Below the pieces are notes generated by a model. It made no database searches. It was not told the origin of the DNA and saw only the letters and a program-made list of their open reading frames with translations. Below, piece by piece: positions 18,794 through 27,028 of a DNA stretch of 64,000 bases. The translations under genes were made by a program, and so were the position numbers. Location of the stretch: the NCBI RefSeq assembly GCF_029871245.1, contig NZ_SSON01000068.1:1-64000 (forward strand), read 5' to 3'. Position 1 is the stretch's first letter. Every line of letters begins with the position of its first letter. The stretch is from Pseudomonas sp. BN102. Its GTDB lineage: Bacteria > Pseudomonadota > Gammaproteobacteria > Pseudomonadales > Pseudomonadaceae.

Positions 18794-19362
18794 ACACCCA
18801 CCACTTCGGCCTGATGGGCCTGGCCCTGCTGATGGGCGCCACGGACCTGCTGGTGAAGGGCCTCGGCCTGGCCTTGGCCGGTTTGCCCCTACTGCTGCTC
18901 TTCGGCCTGGCCTTACCAGCCCTGCGGCGACACCTGGAAGGCGTCGGCTACTGGCTGGGCGCCCTGCTACTGGCGGCCCTGCTGGCGAGCCTGGCGAACC
19001 TGCTGATGCAAGCTGGTGCCTTCGAGCTGCAACGCGCCTTCGGCCCTTATCTCTACCTGCTGGTGCTGCCCTGCCTGCAACTGGCCAGCGAGATATCCAC
19101 AGGCCCTCGCGACGGCCTGCGCGCAGGTCTCACCTTCGCCCTGCTCGCCCTGCTGCTGGGCGCCCTGCGCGAAGTCCTGGGCCATGCCAGCCTGTTCGCC
19201 CATTTCGACTGGCTGCTGGGGCAGGTCGCATTGCCCTGGACCCTCCAGTTCGGCGCCGATGGCATTCCCCTGTTCGTCCTGGCGCCCGGAGGCTTTATCC
19301 TGCTAGGTACGCTACTGGCGCTCGTGCGCCGCCTGACCACCCGGACACCCGACTCCAGATGA
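18790..19362 (+). CDS. rnfE: Rnf electron-transport complex subunit E, shortened, one cluster cysteine lost
   Basis: A 190-residue membrane protein with about six helices; E. coli RsxE has 231. Recognisable parts are LALLLGALREVLGHASLF and LAPGGFILLGTLLALV. By eye-alignment the conserved Cys of the LLGLCP turn is replaced by Ala12 (LMGLALLMG), while the second ligand (TNC in canonical proteins) is kept as Cys95 in LLVLPCLQLASE. With RnfA lacking both of its own, only one of four [2Fe-2S] ligands survives. The shortening is mostly at the N-terminus and the cytoplasmic C-terminal tail. It overlaps nth by 4 bases. Confidence 0.82.
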   Translation: MNTHHFGLMGLALLMGATDLLVKGLGLALAGLPLLLLFGLALPALRRHLEGVGYWLGALLLAALLASLANLLMQAGAFELQRAFGPYLYLLVLPCLQLASEISTGPRDGLRAGLTFALLALLLGALREVLGHASLFAHFDWLLGQVALPWTLQFGADGIPLFVLAPGGFILLGTLLALVRRLTTRTPDSR

Positions 19363-19997
19363 ACGCTGCGAAACGCTACGAAATCTTCCGCCGCCTCCAC
19401 GACGACGACCCCAACCCCACCACCGAACTGGCCTACAGCACGCCCTTCGAGCTGCTGATCGCCGTCATCCTCTCCGCCCAGGCCACCGACGTGGGGGTGA
19501 ACAAGGCCACGGCCAAGCTGTACCCGGTAGCCAACACCCCGGAAGCCATTTACGCCCTAGGCGTGGAGGGGCTGTCGGAGTACATCAAGACCATCGGCCT
19601 GTTCAACAGCAAGGCGAAGAACGTCATCGAGACCTGCCGCATCCTCATCGAGAAGCACAGCAGCCAGGTGCCGGACAACCGCGAGGACCTCGAAGCCCTG
19701 CCCGGGGTCGGCCGCAAGACCGCCAACGTGGTGCTCAACACCGCCTTCCGCCAACCGGCCATGGCGGTGGACACGCACATCTTCAGGGTCAGCAACCGCA
19801 CCGGCATCGCACCCGGCAAGAACGTGCTGGAGGTGGAGAAAAAGCTGCTGAAATTCGTACCAAAAGAATTCCTGCTGGACGCGCACCACTGGCTGATCCT
19901 GCACGGCCGCTACGTCTGCGTGGCACGAAAGCCACGTTGCGGCGCCTGCCGCATAGAGGACTTGTGTGAGTACAAGTCGAAGACTTCCGACGATTGA
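19359..19997 (+). CDS. nth: Endonuclease III
   Basis: A 212-residue bifunctional DNA glycosylase/AP lyase that removes oxidised pyrimidines in base-excision repair. The helix-hairpin-helix LPGVGRKTANVV contains catalytic Lys120, AVDTHIF contains Asp138, and the [4Fe-4S] cluster Cys pattern begins at Cys187 (CVARKPRCGACRIEDLC). These match E. coli Nth residue for residue. The gene is translationally coupled to rnfE, the usual gammaproteobacterial arrangement in which nth closes the rnf operon. No clear terminator is seen after it. Confidence 0.96.
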   Translation: MNAAKRYEIFRRLHDDDPNPTTELAYSTPFELLIAVILSAQATDVGVNKATAKLYPVANTPEAIYALGVEGLSEYIKTIGLFNSKAKNVIETCRILIEKHSSQVPDNREDLEALPGVGRKTANVVLNTAFRQPAMAVDTHIFRVSNRTGIAPGKNVLEVEKKLLKFVPKEFLLDAHHWLILHGRYVCVARKPRCGACRIEDLCEYKSKTSDD

Positions 19998-20105
19998 TAA
20001 CCTATTGATTCGCTCAAGTATCCGATTGAAAAAATCTTTTTTACGGGCTCCAGCTTTGCCGTTATAAGGTGCGCCAATAGCGCCCCGCTTTGTGGAGTGA
20101 CCCTT

Positions 20106-20285
20106 ATGAGCACCGCCAAAGACGACATCGAGCTCGAAGAAGAATTCGTTTCCGAGGATGCCGAGGATTCAGAAGCCCCCGCAGAAACCGCGAAAACCAA
20201 CCTGACCAAGCGCCGCATCATCGACAACTACCTCGAAGAACGGCGTTTGCAGAAGCAGCTTAACGATTACGACTTCGACCTGTAG
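20106..20285 (+). CDS. PA3496-family small acidic protein
   Basis: A 59-residue soluble, highly acidic N-terminal half (DDIELEEEFVSEDAEDSEA) followed by a basic C-terminal half (KTNLTKRRIIDNYLEERRLQ, ending DYDFDL). This matches the small Pseudomonas family known from PA3496, described as a putative envelope-integrity factor, and it occupies the same position downstream of nth. GGAG lies 8 bases upstream of the ATG; the frame also has a GTG 9 bases earlier. Molecular function is unknown. A terminator follows at once. Confidence 0.85.
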   Translation: MSTAKDDIELEEEFVSEDAEDSEAPAETAKTNLTKRRIIDNYLEERRLQKQLNDYDFDL

Positions 20286-20300
20286 TCGGCCCCCGTTTGA

Positions 20301-20327
20301 AAGCCCCGCAGATGCGGGGCTTTTTGT
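20301..20327 (+). terminator. Rho-independent terminator after the PA3496-type gene
   Basis: A 10-bp stem AAGCCCCGCA / TGCGGGGCTT with loop GA, running into T5 (GCTTTTTG). Confidence 0.9.
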
Positions 20328-20348
20328 TTGTGCAGCGGCTCGATCCGC

Positions 20349-20446
20349 TGTAGGGGCGAATTCATTCGCCAAGGGACGCGCAGTGGCCCCCAATGAACCG
20401 TAGGGCGGACCTTCGGCCCGCTTGGCGATTGAAATCGCCCTCACAA
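20349..20446 (+). repeat. REP-like inverted pair downstream of the PA3496-type gene
   Basis: The same unit as at 8495-8592 (TGTAGGGGCGAATTCATTCG), paired with a diverged inverted copy (TTGGCGATTGAAATCGCC), with an internal GGGCGGACCTTCGGCCCG hairpin between. Confidence 0.75.
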
Positions 20447-20492
20447 CAGAAGCCCCATTGCCGGCCGACTGCCCTGCGCTCGAACAGCGGGC

Positions 20493-20518
20493 AAAAAGAA
20501 GCCGGCACGAGGCCGGCT
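20493..20518 (-). terminator. Rho-independent terminator after the pauB-like gene
   Basis: On the minus strand the stem AGCCGGC / GCCGGCT with a 5-base loop is followed by TCTTTTTG, about 25 bases beyond the oxidase stop codon. Confidence 0.8.
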
Positions 20519-20543
20519 ATATAAGGACGCACAACAAAATCGG

Positions 20544-21857
20544 TCAGCGCAGCTTTTCCATCAACTGGTAGTACCACATGCCCACCGCCAGCATGTGATT
20601 GCCCAGGCGCTCGCTCAGGGGCACGCGGATGTGCTGGCAGCGGGCGAAGGTGTCGAACTTCTCCAGGCTGCCGCTCATGGCGTTGGCCATGACCTCGCCC
20701 ATGATGTGGGTGGTGGCCACACCGTGGCCGGAGTAGCCCTGGCAATACCAGACGTTCTTCGACAGCTTGCCCAGCTGCGGGATGCGGTTCATCACGATGC
20801 CCATGGCGCAGCTCCACTTGAAGTCGATCTCCACGCCTTTGAGCCTGGGGAAGGTGCGCTCGATGCAGGGACGCAGCTCGGCTGCGATATCGCGGGAGTC
20901 ACGCCCCGAGTAGTTGGCACCGCCGCCAAACAGCAAGCGGCCGTCGCCGGTCATGCGGTAGTAGTCGAGGACGAAGCGGCAGTCGTAGACGGCCAGGTCC
21001 TGGGGGTTGATCTCCTTGGCCAGGTCACCCAGCGGCTTGGTGGTGACGATGCCACCCATGGCCGGGAAGATCATGCCCTTGAGCTGCTTGCGTTCCAGCT
21101 TGTGGTAGACGTCGCCGGCCAGCAGCACCTGCTGGGCGTTGATCCGGCCCCGGGTGGTGATCACCGCCGGACGGTCGCCGTGGATGATGTCCTGCACTTC
21201 CGAATGCTCGAAGATGAGCGCCCCCAGGCTGGCGGCGGCCTTGGCTTCGCCGATGCACAGGTTGAGCGGGTGCAGGTGCATGTTGCGGGTGTTCTTGATG
21301 GCGCCGACATAGAGGTCGGAGTCCAGGTGGCTGCGCACGCCGGCGGCGTCCAGCAGGGTCACTTCGTCGCCCATGCCGCGGCGCACCGCTTCTTCATAAG
21401 AGGCCTTCAGTTCGTCCATGTGCGAGGGCTTCATCGCCGCGTGCAGGTGGCCGTGCTTGAGGTCGCACTGGATGCCGTACTTGGCCACGCGGTTCTTGAT
21501 GATCTCGTGGCCGCGCCAGCGCAGGTACCAGATGAAGTCGTCGACCTCGGCACCCAGATGACGGCTCATCTGCTTGCGCATGGCGGCATCGCCGGAAAGG
21601 CTGCCGGTGACCTGACCGCCATTGCGGCCGGTGGCGCCCCAACCGATCTTGTGGGTTTCCACCAGCGCCACCTTGTAGCCGCGCTCGGCCATTTCCACGG
21701 CCGTGGCGACGCCGGTGAAGCCGCCGCCGATGATGGCGATATCGACGTTCACCTCGCCTTCCAGCGTGGGATAGGCGGTCTCCTCGTTGAGGCTCGCGGA
21801 GTAGTAGGACGGCGCGCGCTCGGGGGCGGGCAGCGGGTGTTTGAATGCAGCGGTCAT
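20544..21857 (-). CDS. PauB/PuuB-like FAD-dependent gamma-glutamylpolyamine oxidase
   Basis: A 437-residue DAO-family flavoprotein. The Rossmann FAD motif (DIAIIGGGFTGVATAVEMAE) lies at about 39-58, followed by the strongly conserved GWGATGRNGGQVTGS and the C-terminal CQGYSGHGVATTHIMGE. It matches the PuuB/PauB group that oxidises gamma-glutamylated putrescine or related polyamines to the aldehyde, with H2O2 or reduced carrier as product. The partner ligase gene (PauA-like) lies 110 bases upstream on the same strand. Which polyamine is used cannot be read from the sequence. Pseudomonads carry several such paralogues, so no numbered symbol is given. Confidence 0.86.
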   Translation of the reverse strand: MTAAFKHPLPAPERAPSYYSASLNEETAYPTLEGEVNVDIAIIGGGFTGVATAVEMAERGYKVALVETHKIGWGATGRNGGQVTGSLSGDAAMRKQMSRHLGAEVDDFIWYLRWRGHEIIKNRVAKYGIQCDLKHGHLHAAMKPSHMDELKASYEEAVRRGMGDEVTLLDAAGVRSHLDSDLYVGAIKNTRNMHLHPLNLCIGEAKAAASLGALIFEHSEVQDIIHGDRPAVITTRGRINAQQVLLAGDVYHKLERKQLKGMIFPAMGGIVTTKPLGDLAKEINPQDLAVYDCRFVLDYYRMTGDGRLLFGGGANYSGRDSRDIAAELRPCIERTFPRLKGVEIDFKWSCAMGIVMNRIPQLGKLSKNVWYCQGYSGHGVATTHIMGEVMANAMSGSLEKFDTFARCQHIRVPLSERLGNHMLAVGMWYYQLMEKLR

Positions 21858-21891
21858 GGGTGGATCCTTTGGAAAATGCCCGGCGCCGTCA

Positions 21892-21936
21892 GGGCAGGCC
21901 TTCGGCCTGCTTGGCGAATGAACTCGCCCCTACAAG
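21892..21936 (-). repeat. Half REP-like unit between the pauA- and pauB-like genes
   Basis: Contains GGCAGGCCTTCGGCCTGC next to TTGGCGAATGAACTCGCCCC, the same core as the paired elements at 8495-8592 and 20349-20446. It lies inside the presumed operon and could form an intercistronic hairpin that changes mRNA stability. Confidence 0.65.
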
Positions 21937-21967
21937 AACAGCCCCGGATCGATATTTGATAGTCGAT

Positions 21968-23347
21968 TCAGGCCTGGGTCAGGTACCAGTTCCAGTCCTG
22001 CTCGCCGACCTCGGCCATGAACTGGCGGTACTCGGCGCGCTTCACGGCCAGGTAGACGCCGAGAAAGGCGGTACCGAAGGCGTCGCGCGCCCAGCTGGAC
22101 TGTTCCAGGGCACGGAGCGAAGTGAGCCAGTCGGTGGGCAACAGCTCCTTGGCTTGGGCGTAGCCGTTGCCTTCCACCGGGTTGCCCGGGTCGAGACCCT
22201 CGCGGATGCCGCGGTGGATACCGGCGAGGATGGCGGCGGCGGCCAGGTAGGGGTTGGCGTCAGCGCCGCAGATGCGGTGTTCGATGTGCCGGCTGTTGGC
22301 CGGGCCGCCGGGCACGCGCAGGCTCACGGTGCGGTTATCCACACCCCAGGTCGGCGCCAACGGCGCGTAGCTGTTGGCCTGGAAGCGGCGGTAGGAGTTG
22401 GCGTTGGGGCAGAACAGCAGAAGCGAATCCAGCAGGCTCGCGAGCATCCCGCCCACTGCCTGGCGCAGCAGCGGGGTGCCGGCCCCCCCTTGAATATCGG
22501 AAAGCTCGCTGGCGAACTGGTTGCGGCCTTCGGCGTCGGCCAGGCTAACGTGCATGTGCATACCGGTGCCGGCCAGGTCGCCGAAGGGCTTGGCCATGAA
22601 GCAGGCCTGCATGCCATGGGAATGGGCCACGCCCTTTACCAGGCGCTTGTAGCGCACGGCCTGGTCCATGGCTTCCAGCGCGTCGCCGTGCTCCAGGGTG
22701 ATTTCCACCTGGCCCGGCGCGTATTCGGAGATGGCAGTGCGTGCCGGAATGCCCTGGGCCTTGCAGGCGGCGTAGAGGTCGGCAAGGAAGGGTTCGATCT
22801 GCTCCAGCTCGCGCAGGCCGTAGACCTGGGTACCGCGCGGGCGGTTGCCGTCGGCATCCAGCGCCGGTTGCGGGCGGCCCTGGGCATCGCGCTTCTGGTC
22901 GAGCAGGTAGAACTCCAGCTCGCAGGCCATCACCGGGTGATAGCCGTCGGCCTTGAGGCGTTCGATCACGTCGATCAGCACATGGCGCGGGTCGGCGATG
23001 GCGGCGGGCATGCCCTCTTGCGGGTGCATGCTGACCTGCACGGCGGCGGTGGCCATCTTGCGCCAGGGCAGGCGCACCAGGCTGCCTTCCAGCGGGTAGG
23101 CGCGGCAGTCGATATCGCCCACGTCCCAGACCAGTCCAGAGTTCTCCACGTCCTCGCCGTGCATGGTCAGGCCGAGGATGGTGCTGGGCAACGGACGGCC
23201 GGTTTCATAAACGGCCAGCAGCTCGTCACGATGCAACAGCTTGCCGCGGGGAACGCCGTTGGCGTCGAGGATGAAGAGTTCGAAGGCATCGATGTCCGGG
23301 TTCTGCTCGAGGAAATCCCGGGCTTCCTGCACGCTGGCAAATTTCAT
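21968..23347 (-). CDS. PauA-like gamma-glutamylpolyamine synthetase (glutamine synthetase family)
   Basis: A 459-residue glutamine-synthetase-fold ligase. It begins MKFASVQEARDFLEQNPDID; the upstream open frame adds 32 residues without conserved character. Typical elements are the N-terminal beta-grasp region (DAFELFILDANGVPRGK), the ACELEFYLLD metal/glutamate-binding Glu motif, GMHMHVSL, and RVPGGPANSRHIEHRICGAD with the substrate-contact Arg. These fit PuuA/PauA proteins that ligate glutamate to putrescine, cadaverine or spermidine using ATP, the first step of the gamma-glutamyl route. The oxidase for the next step follows downstream. Confidence 0.86.
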   Translation of the reverse strand: MKFASVQEARDFLEQNPDIDAFELFILDANGVPRGKLLHRDELLAVYETGRPLPSTILGLTMHGEDVENSGLVWDVGDIDCRAYPLEGSLVRLPWRKMATAAVQVSMHPQEGMPAAIADPRHVLIDVIERLKADGYHPVMACELEFYLLDQKRDAQGRPQPALDADGNRPRGTQVYGLRELEQIEPFLADLYAACKAQGIPARTAISEYAPGQVEITLEHGDALEAMDQAVRYKRLVKGVAHSHGMQACFMAKPFGDLAGTGMHMHVSLADAEGRNQFASELSDIQGGAGTPLLRQAVGGMLASLLDSLLLFCPNANSYRRFQANSYAPLAPTWGVDNRTVSLRVPGGPANSRHIEHRICGADANPYLAAAAILAGIHRGIREGLDPGNPVEGNGYAQAKELLPTDWLTSLRALEQSSWARDAFGTAFLGVYLAVKRAEYRQFMAEVGEQDWNWYLTQA

Positions 23348-23455
23348 GGCGCTCTCTTTAGTGCCCACGGGCACGCAATCAGGCCCTCGCCGACTTCGGC
23401 AAGGGACAGCAATCTCGTTCTGGGTGAGGTTTGGCCGCTGCAATGGCGGCCGGAA

Positions 23456-23665
23456 TCAGGCGAAAGCGCTATCCGGCGGACGAGCGTGGCGGCAATGCCA
23501 GAGCGCCCAGAAGGCAAGTTCGAGCGGCAGGGAAATCAGGAGATGGGAGGCCCACTTGTGGGAGAACTGGACCTTGGGCGCGACTCCGGGAGCACGACGC
23601 GCGGCACGCACCAGCCCGAGGGGCAAGGCGGCCAGCAGCGATTGGTGCGGAGTGGGACAACCCAT
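23456..23665 (-). CDS. Possible small protein upstream of the pauA-like gene (weak)
   Basis: A 69-residue frame with one moderately hydrophobic segment (WASHLLISLPLELAFWALWH) and a basic N-terminal half. No convincing ribosome-binding site precedes the ATG and I recognise no family. It is listed because the 565 bases between the pauA-like gene and the response regulator otherwise hold only a TTGGGC...GCCCAA palindrome (23821-23859). It may well be spurious. Confidence 0.2.
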   Translation of the reverse strand: MGCPTPHQSLLAALPLGLVRAARRAPGVAPKVQFSHKWASHLLISLPLELAFWALWHCRHARPPDSAFA

Positions 23666-23820
23666 GAGGGAAAGCCGTGTTATTGGTATGCCCGGCAGGC
23701 TCGCACGGCGCCAAGGGTGAATAAAATCCAGGTTTTTCTATCTTTGGGTTAGCCCTGACTAAACATTAGGTGGCGATCGAGACCGAAGCCCAATGGACCT
23801 TTGCATCGAATTTCGGCTCG

Positions 23821-23859
23821 TTGGGCTTCGCTTCGCTCGCGGAACGCCGCCCGGCCCAA
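23821..23859 (+). repeat. Intergenic palindrome, TTCGCTTCGCTC type
   Basis: TTGGGC at 23821-23826 pairs with GCCCAA at 23854-23859. The interior carries TTCGCTTCGCTC, resembling the palindrome at 15057-15093. It looks like a dispersed repeat and has no T-tract. Confidence 0.45.
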
Positions 23860-23912
23860 CCTACGGGCCGCTTCGCGGCCATTCGCTACAGGTTTCCCGC
23901 CGGCCAGGCCAA

Positions 23913-24545
23913 TCAGCGCAGCTTCAACGGATCCACCAACCCCGCCGCGATGGCCATCCCCACCAGGTCGGGCAAGCGCTCGGCCTGCATACGCTTCATC
24001 ACCCGCGCGCGGTAGAGGTCGATGGTCTTCACGCTGATATCCAGCTGCTCGGCGATTTCGCGGTTGGTGTAGCCCTGCACCAGCGGCAACAGCACGTCGC
24101 GTTCGCGCGGGGTGAGACTGTCGAGGCGTTCCTGCAACTGGCCCTGTCCGCCGTTGGCGGTGCGGCGCTGGTCGAAACTGCTGAGGGCCTGCTGCACGCT
24201 GTCCAGCAGCAACTGCTCGTTGTAGGGCTTTTCGATGAAGTCGCGCGCTCCTGCCTTGAAGGCGCGGACCACGATGGGTACGTCGGCGTGGCCGCTGACG
24301 AAGATCACCGGCAGGTCGACGCCACGATTGCGCATTTCTTCCTGGACGTTGAGGCCGCCCATGCCGGGCATGCGCACGTCCAGCAGGACACAGGCGTCGA
24401 GGCTGGCGTCGCAGGCGTCGAGGAAGGCGCGGCCGCTGGTGAAGGGCAGCGCCTTGAGGCCCACCGACTCCAGCAGCCAGACGGTGGAGTCGAGCATGCC
24501 CTGGTCGTCGTCCACCACATAGACCACCTGTTCGCCGTTGGACAT
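23913..24545 (-). CDS. FixJ/NarL-type response regulator
   Basis: A 210-residue regulator. Receiver domain (1-125): acidic pocket VVDDD at 10-14, phospho-acceptor Asp56 (CVLLDVRMPG), switch residues SGHAD and the Lys of IEKPYNE. The LuxR-type helix-turn-helix spans about 142-190 (LTPRERDVLLPLVQGYTNRE, DISVKTIDLYRARVMKR). The receiver plus 'IEKPY' layout is FixJ-like. The histidine kinase gene ends 24 bases upstream, forming a kinase-regulator operon that faces an acyl-CoA synthetase/transporter operon, which it probably activates. It resembles the CrbR/ErdR group tied to acetate metabolism; that link is inference. Confidence 0.88.
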   Translation of the reverse strand: MSNGEQVVYVVDDDQGMLDSTVWLLESVGLKALPFTSGRAFLDACDASLDACVLLDVRMPGMGGLNVQEEMRNRGVDLPVIFVSGHADVPIVVRAFKAGARDFIEKPYNEQLLLDSVQQALSSFDQRRTANGGQGQLQERLDSLTPRERDVLLPLVQGYTNREIAEQLDISVKTIDLYRARVMKRMQAERLPDLVGMAIAAGLVDPLKLR

Positions 24546-24569
24546 CGTTCCCCTCCGTTTACGTTCTTG

Positions 24570-26822
24570 TTATTGCAGCGGCAGGCGGCACCGCATCAGC
24601 AACCCGCCCTCCTCGCCCGGCATCCCGTCGAGGGAGCCGCCGAAACCTTCGATGATGCTGCGGCTCATCGACAACCCCAGGCCCAGGCCATCCGGCTTGC
24701 TGGTGTAGAAAGGGGTGAAGATGCGCGCCAGTTCTTCTTCGCCAAGGCCCGGTCCCTGGTCACGGACCTCGATGGCCAGGTGGCCATCACCCACCCGCGC
24801 CGCCAGGCGGATCAGCGAACCCTGGCCGGGATGGGCCTCGCGGTTGGCATCGATGGCGTTGCGCAACAGGTTGAGCAGCACCTGCTCCAGCAGCACGCGG
24901 TCGGCGTAGACCGGCGGCAGATTGTCCGGGAATTGCTCCTCGATCGCCACTTGGCTGGCGCTGGCTTCCCAGGCGCAGAGGCGCACCGCTTCGCGGGCGA
25001 CTTCGGCCAAGTTCAGCGCCTGCATCTTGCGCTGGCCCTTGCGCAGGAAGGCACGCAATCGCTTGATCACTTCCGAGGCGTGGTTGGCGTGTTCGGTGAT
25101 GCGCTCCAGGCCCTGGGCGACGCGCTCGGCGGCCTTGGGATTGCTGGCGAGCGACTGCAGGTAGCGCTGGCTGGCGCTGGCGTAATTGACCACTGCCGCC
25201 AGCGGCTGGTTGATCTCGTGGGCGATGCCGGAAGCCAGCTCGCCCAGGGTGACCAGGCGCGCGGTATGGGCCAGCTCATCCTGGTGCCTGCGTTGCTGGG
25301 CCTCGCGCAGTTCGCGCTCGGTCATGTCGCGAGCGACCAGCGAGTAGTAGCGTTCGCCGCCGGCGGTGCTGTGGGCCAGCAGCACCATGGAAACCGGCAC
25401 CGAGGCACCGCCGCCCGGCGGCAGCAGGCGCGAGTCGATGCTCCACACGCCCTTGCGTTCGGCGCAGCTCCAGCCCTCCCGGTGCAGGCGCGCCAGGTCG
25501 TCGGCGGCGATGACCTCGGCCAGCGCCGGCATCGGCTGCTTCGCCCTCAGGCCAAGGGCACGGCGCGCCGCCGGATTGAGGTAGGTGATGTGCCCGGCGG
25601 GGTCGACGAAGAGCACCGGGTCGGTATTGGCTTCCACCACCTCGGCGAGGCGACGCTTGTTCTCCTCGGCCTGCACCCGCGCGGTGATGTCGCGCGACAC
25701 GCTGACCACCTCCACCACGGCCCCGGTATAGGTCTCGCGGATGGCGCGGCTGGCGGTCTCGAACCAGAGGTAATGCCCGCCGCGGTGGCGGATGCGGTAG
25801 GTCATGGTGAGGTAGCCGTCCTGCTCCAGGGCGTCGCGGGCGCGCTGCACCAGCTGGGCCACCTCCTGGGGATGGAACAGACACTGGGCGAGCTGGCCGC
25901 GCAATTCCTCCGGCCAATAGCCGAGCAGCGTCCAGGACGCGGGCGAGGCATCGAGGAAGCGACCGTTGGGGGTATGGCGGGAGATCAGGTCGGTGGTGTT
26001 CTCGGTGATCAGCCGGTACAGCCGCCGCGCCCGCGCCGCCTCGCGTTCGGTTTGGATCTGTTCCGTGGCCTCGCGGCAGCGCGCCAGCACCCGGCACTCC
26101 TGCGGATCAGGGATGTAGGTCCAGATCAGCATGCGTTCGCCGCACTGGGCCTCCACCCCTTCGATGGCGCGCTCCTGGGCCAGGCAGGCGCGCACCAGGG
26201 AGCCATGATTTACCGGCAGGAAGCGCAGCACCTCGGCCAAGGGCAGCTCGCCGAGCAGCGCCAGCAACGCGGCGTTCAGTTCCAGCGGGCGCGCCTCGGC
26301 ATCCACCAGCAGGCTCGGCTGCGGGTCGTGGCCGAGCAGCGGCGATGCACGCAACAGACCGCTGACGCTGCCGAGCAGGGTGGTCAGCAATTCATAAACC
26401 CAGCCCAACCAGTCCAGGCTCACGCCCTCGCGCACCTCCACCAGCAGCAGGCCCTGCTGGCCGGCGTGCAGCGCCAGGTCGAAGGCCTGGCCGTGGCTGA
26501 TGGCGGCGCGGCGCAGGCGGCCGGCCAGCCAGCAGTCGAGCTGGCGCAACTGGTCGAGGCTCAGCCGGCCCTCGGCGGCCAGGCGCGCGGCCAGGGCCTC
26601 GTCGCTGGCCTGCAGCGGGTCGCCCATGCCTGGCGGCAACTGCTGGCCGCTGCCCTCATGGCTGTAGATACGCGCCCCGGGCAGCCAGCTCAGGTAATAG
26701 GCCTGGCGCACCTCCGGGCAGCCGCGCAGCGACCGGCACAAGGCATCGGCACGGGCGGCCAGGGGCACGTCCTCGCGTTGCAGGCGCAGCCAGGTGTGGA
26801 GTCGAACCGGAGTCTGGGTCAT
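24570..26822 (-). CDS. PAS-domain sensor histidine kinase
   Basis: A 750-residue kinase. The start at 26822 (MTQTPVRLHTWLRLQREDVP) is chosen over one 48 bases upstream. Residues 1-255 are an unrecognised input region without membrane helices. Two PAS domains follow, at about 270-385 (ENTTDLISRHTPNGRFLDAS, SVSRDITARVQAEE) and 390-505 (ANTDPVLFVDPAGHITYLNP). The H-box has His535 (LASGIAHEINQPLAAVVNYA), and the HATPase domain spans about 640-750 (N-box LLNLLRNAIDAN; DQGPGLGEEELARIFTPFYT; GLGLGLSMS). Lack of membrane segments suggests cytoplasmic sensing of a metabolic or redox cue. It pairs with the downstream response regulator. Confidence 0.9.
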   Translation of the reverse strand: MTQTPVRLHTWLRLQREDVPLAARADALCRSLRGCPEVRQAYYLSWLPGARIYSHEGSGQQLPPGMGDPLQASDEALAARLAAEGRLSLDQLRQLDCWLAGRLRRAAISHGQAFDLALHAGQQGLLLVEVREGVSLDWLGWVYELLTTLLGSVSGLLRASPLLGHDPQPSLLVDAEARPLELNAALLALLGELPLAEVLRFLPVNHGSLVRACLAQERAIEGVEAQCGERMLIWTYIPDPQECRVLARCREATEQIQTEREAARARRLYRLITENTTDLISRHTPNGRFLDASPASWTLLGYWPEELRGQLAQCLFHPQEVAQLVQRARDALEQDGYLTMTYRIRHRGGHYLWFETASRAIRETYTGAVVEVVSVSRDITARVQAEENKRRLAEVVEANTDPVLFVDPAGHITYLNPAARRALGLRAKQPMPALAEVIAADDLARLHREGWSCAERKGVWSIDSRLLPPGGGASVPVSMVLLAHSTAGGERYYSLVARDMTERELREAQQRRHQDELAHTARLVTLGELASGIAHEINQPLAAVVNYASASQRYLQSLASNPKAAERVAQGLERITEHANHASEVIKRLRAFLRKGQRKMQALNLAEVAREAVRLCAWEASASQVAIEEQFPDNLPPVYADRVLLEQVLLNLLRNAIDANREAHPGQGSLIRLAARVGDGHLAIEVRDQGPGLGEEELARIFTPFYTSKPDGLGLGLSMSRSIIEGFGGSLDGMPGEEGGLLMRCRLPLQ

Positions 26823-26892
26823 GGCGGGTCCAGCATCTGGGGGTGGGCAAGGATATACCGCCCGGCCCACCCTACGATATCGCTCGAAAATA

Positions 26893-26910
26893 TATAGTAG
26901 TTTTACTATA
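26893..26910 (+). promoter_or_regulatory. Candidate operator in the kinase / acyl-CoA synthetase divergent region
   Basis: A perfect 7-bp inverted repeat TATAGTA-GTTT-TACTATA lies about 70 bases upstream of the kinase start and 119 bases upstream of the synthetase start, within an AT-rich patch that stands out from its surroundings. Such a dyad is a plausible site for the FixJ-type regulator. Binding is inference. Confidence 0.5.
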
Positions 26911-27028
26911 CGACTCTAGATGTACTTCCATATCAATTCAGTATTGGTATATAAATCGCCCCAGAGATCTGCCGGCCCCCAGAGGCGCCGGTGAACAAGA
27001 GCTAATAATCAGCCGCCGGGTATCCAGC

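Noticed and set aside
23793..26897. A 1,034-codon open frame on the plus strand
   Set aside because: It is exactly antisense to the sensor kinase and response regulator, which have unmistakable domains; its His/Ala/Gln-rich translation is typical of a GC-rich shadow frame.
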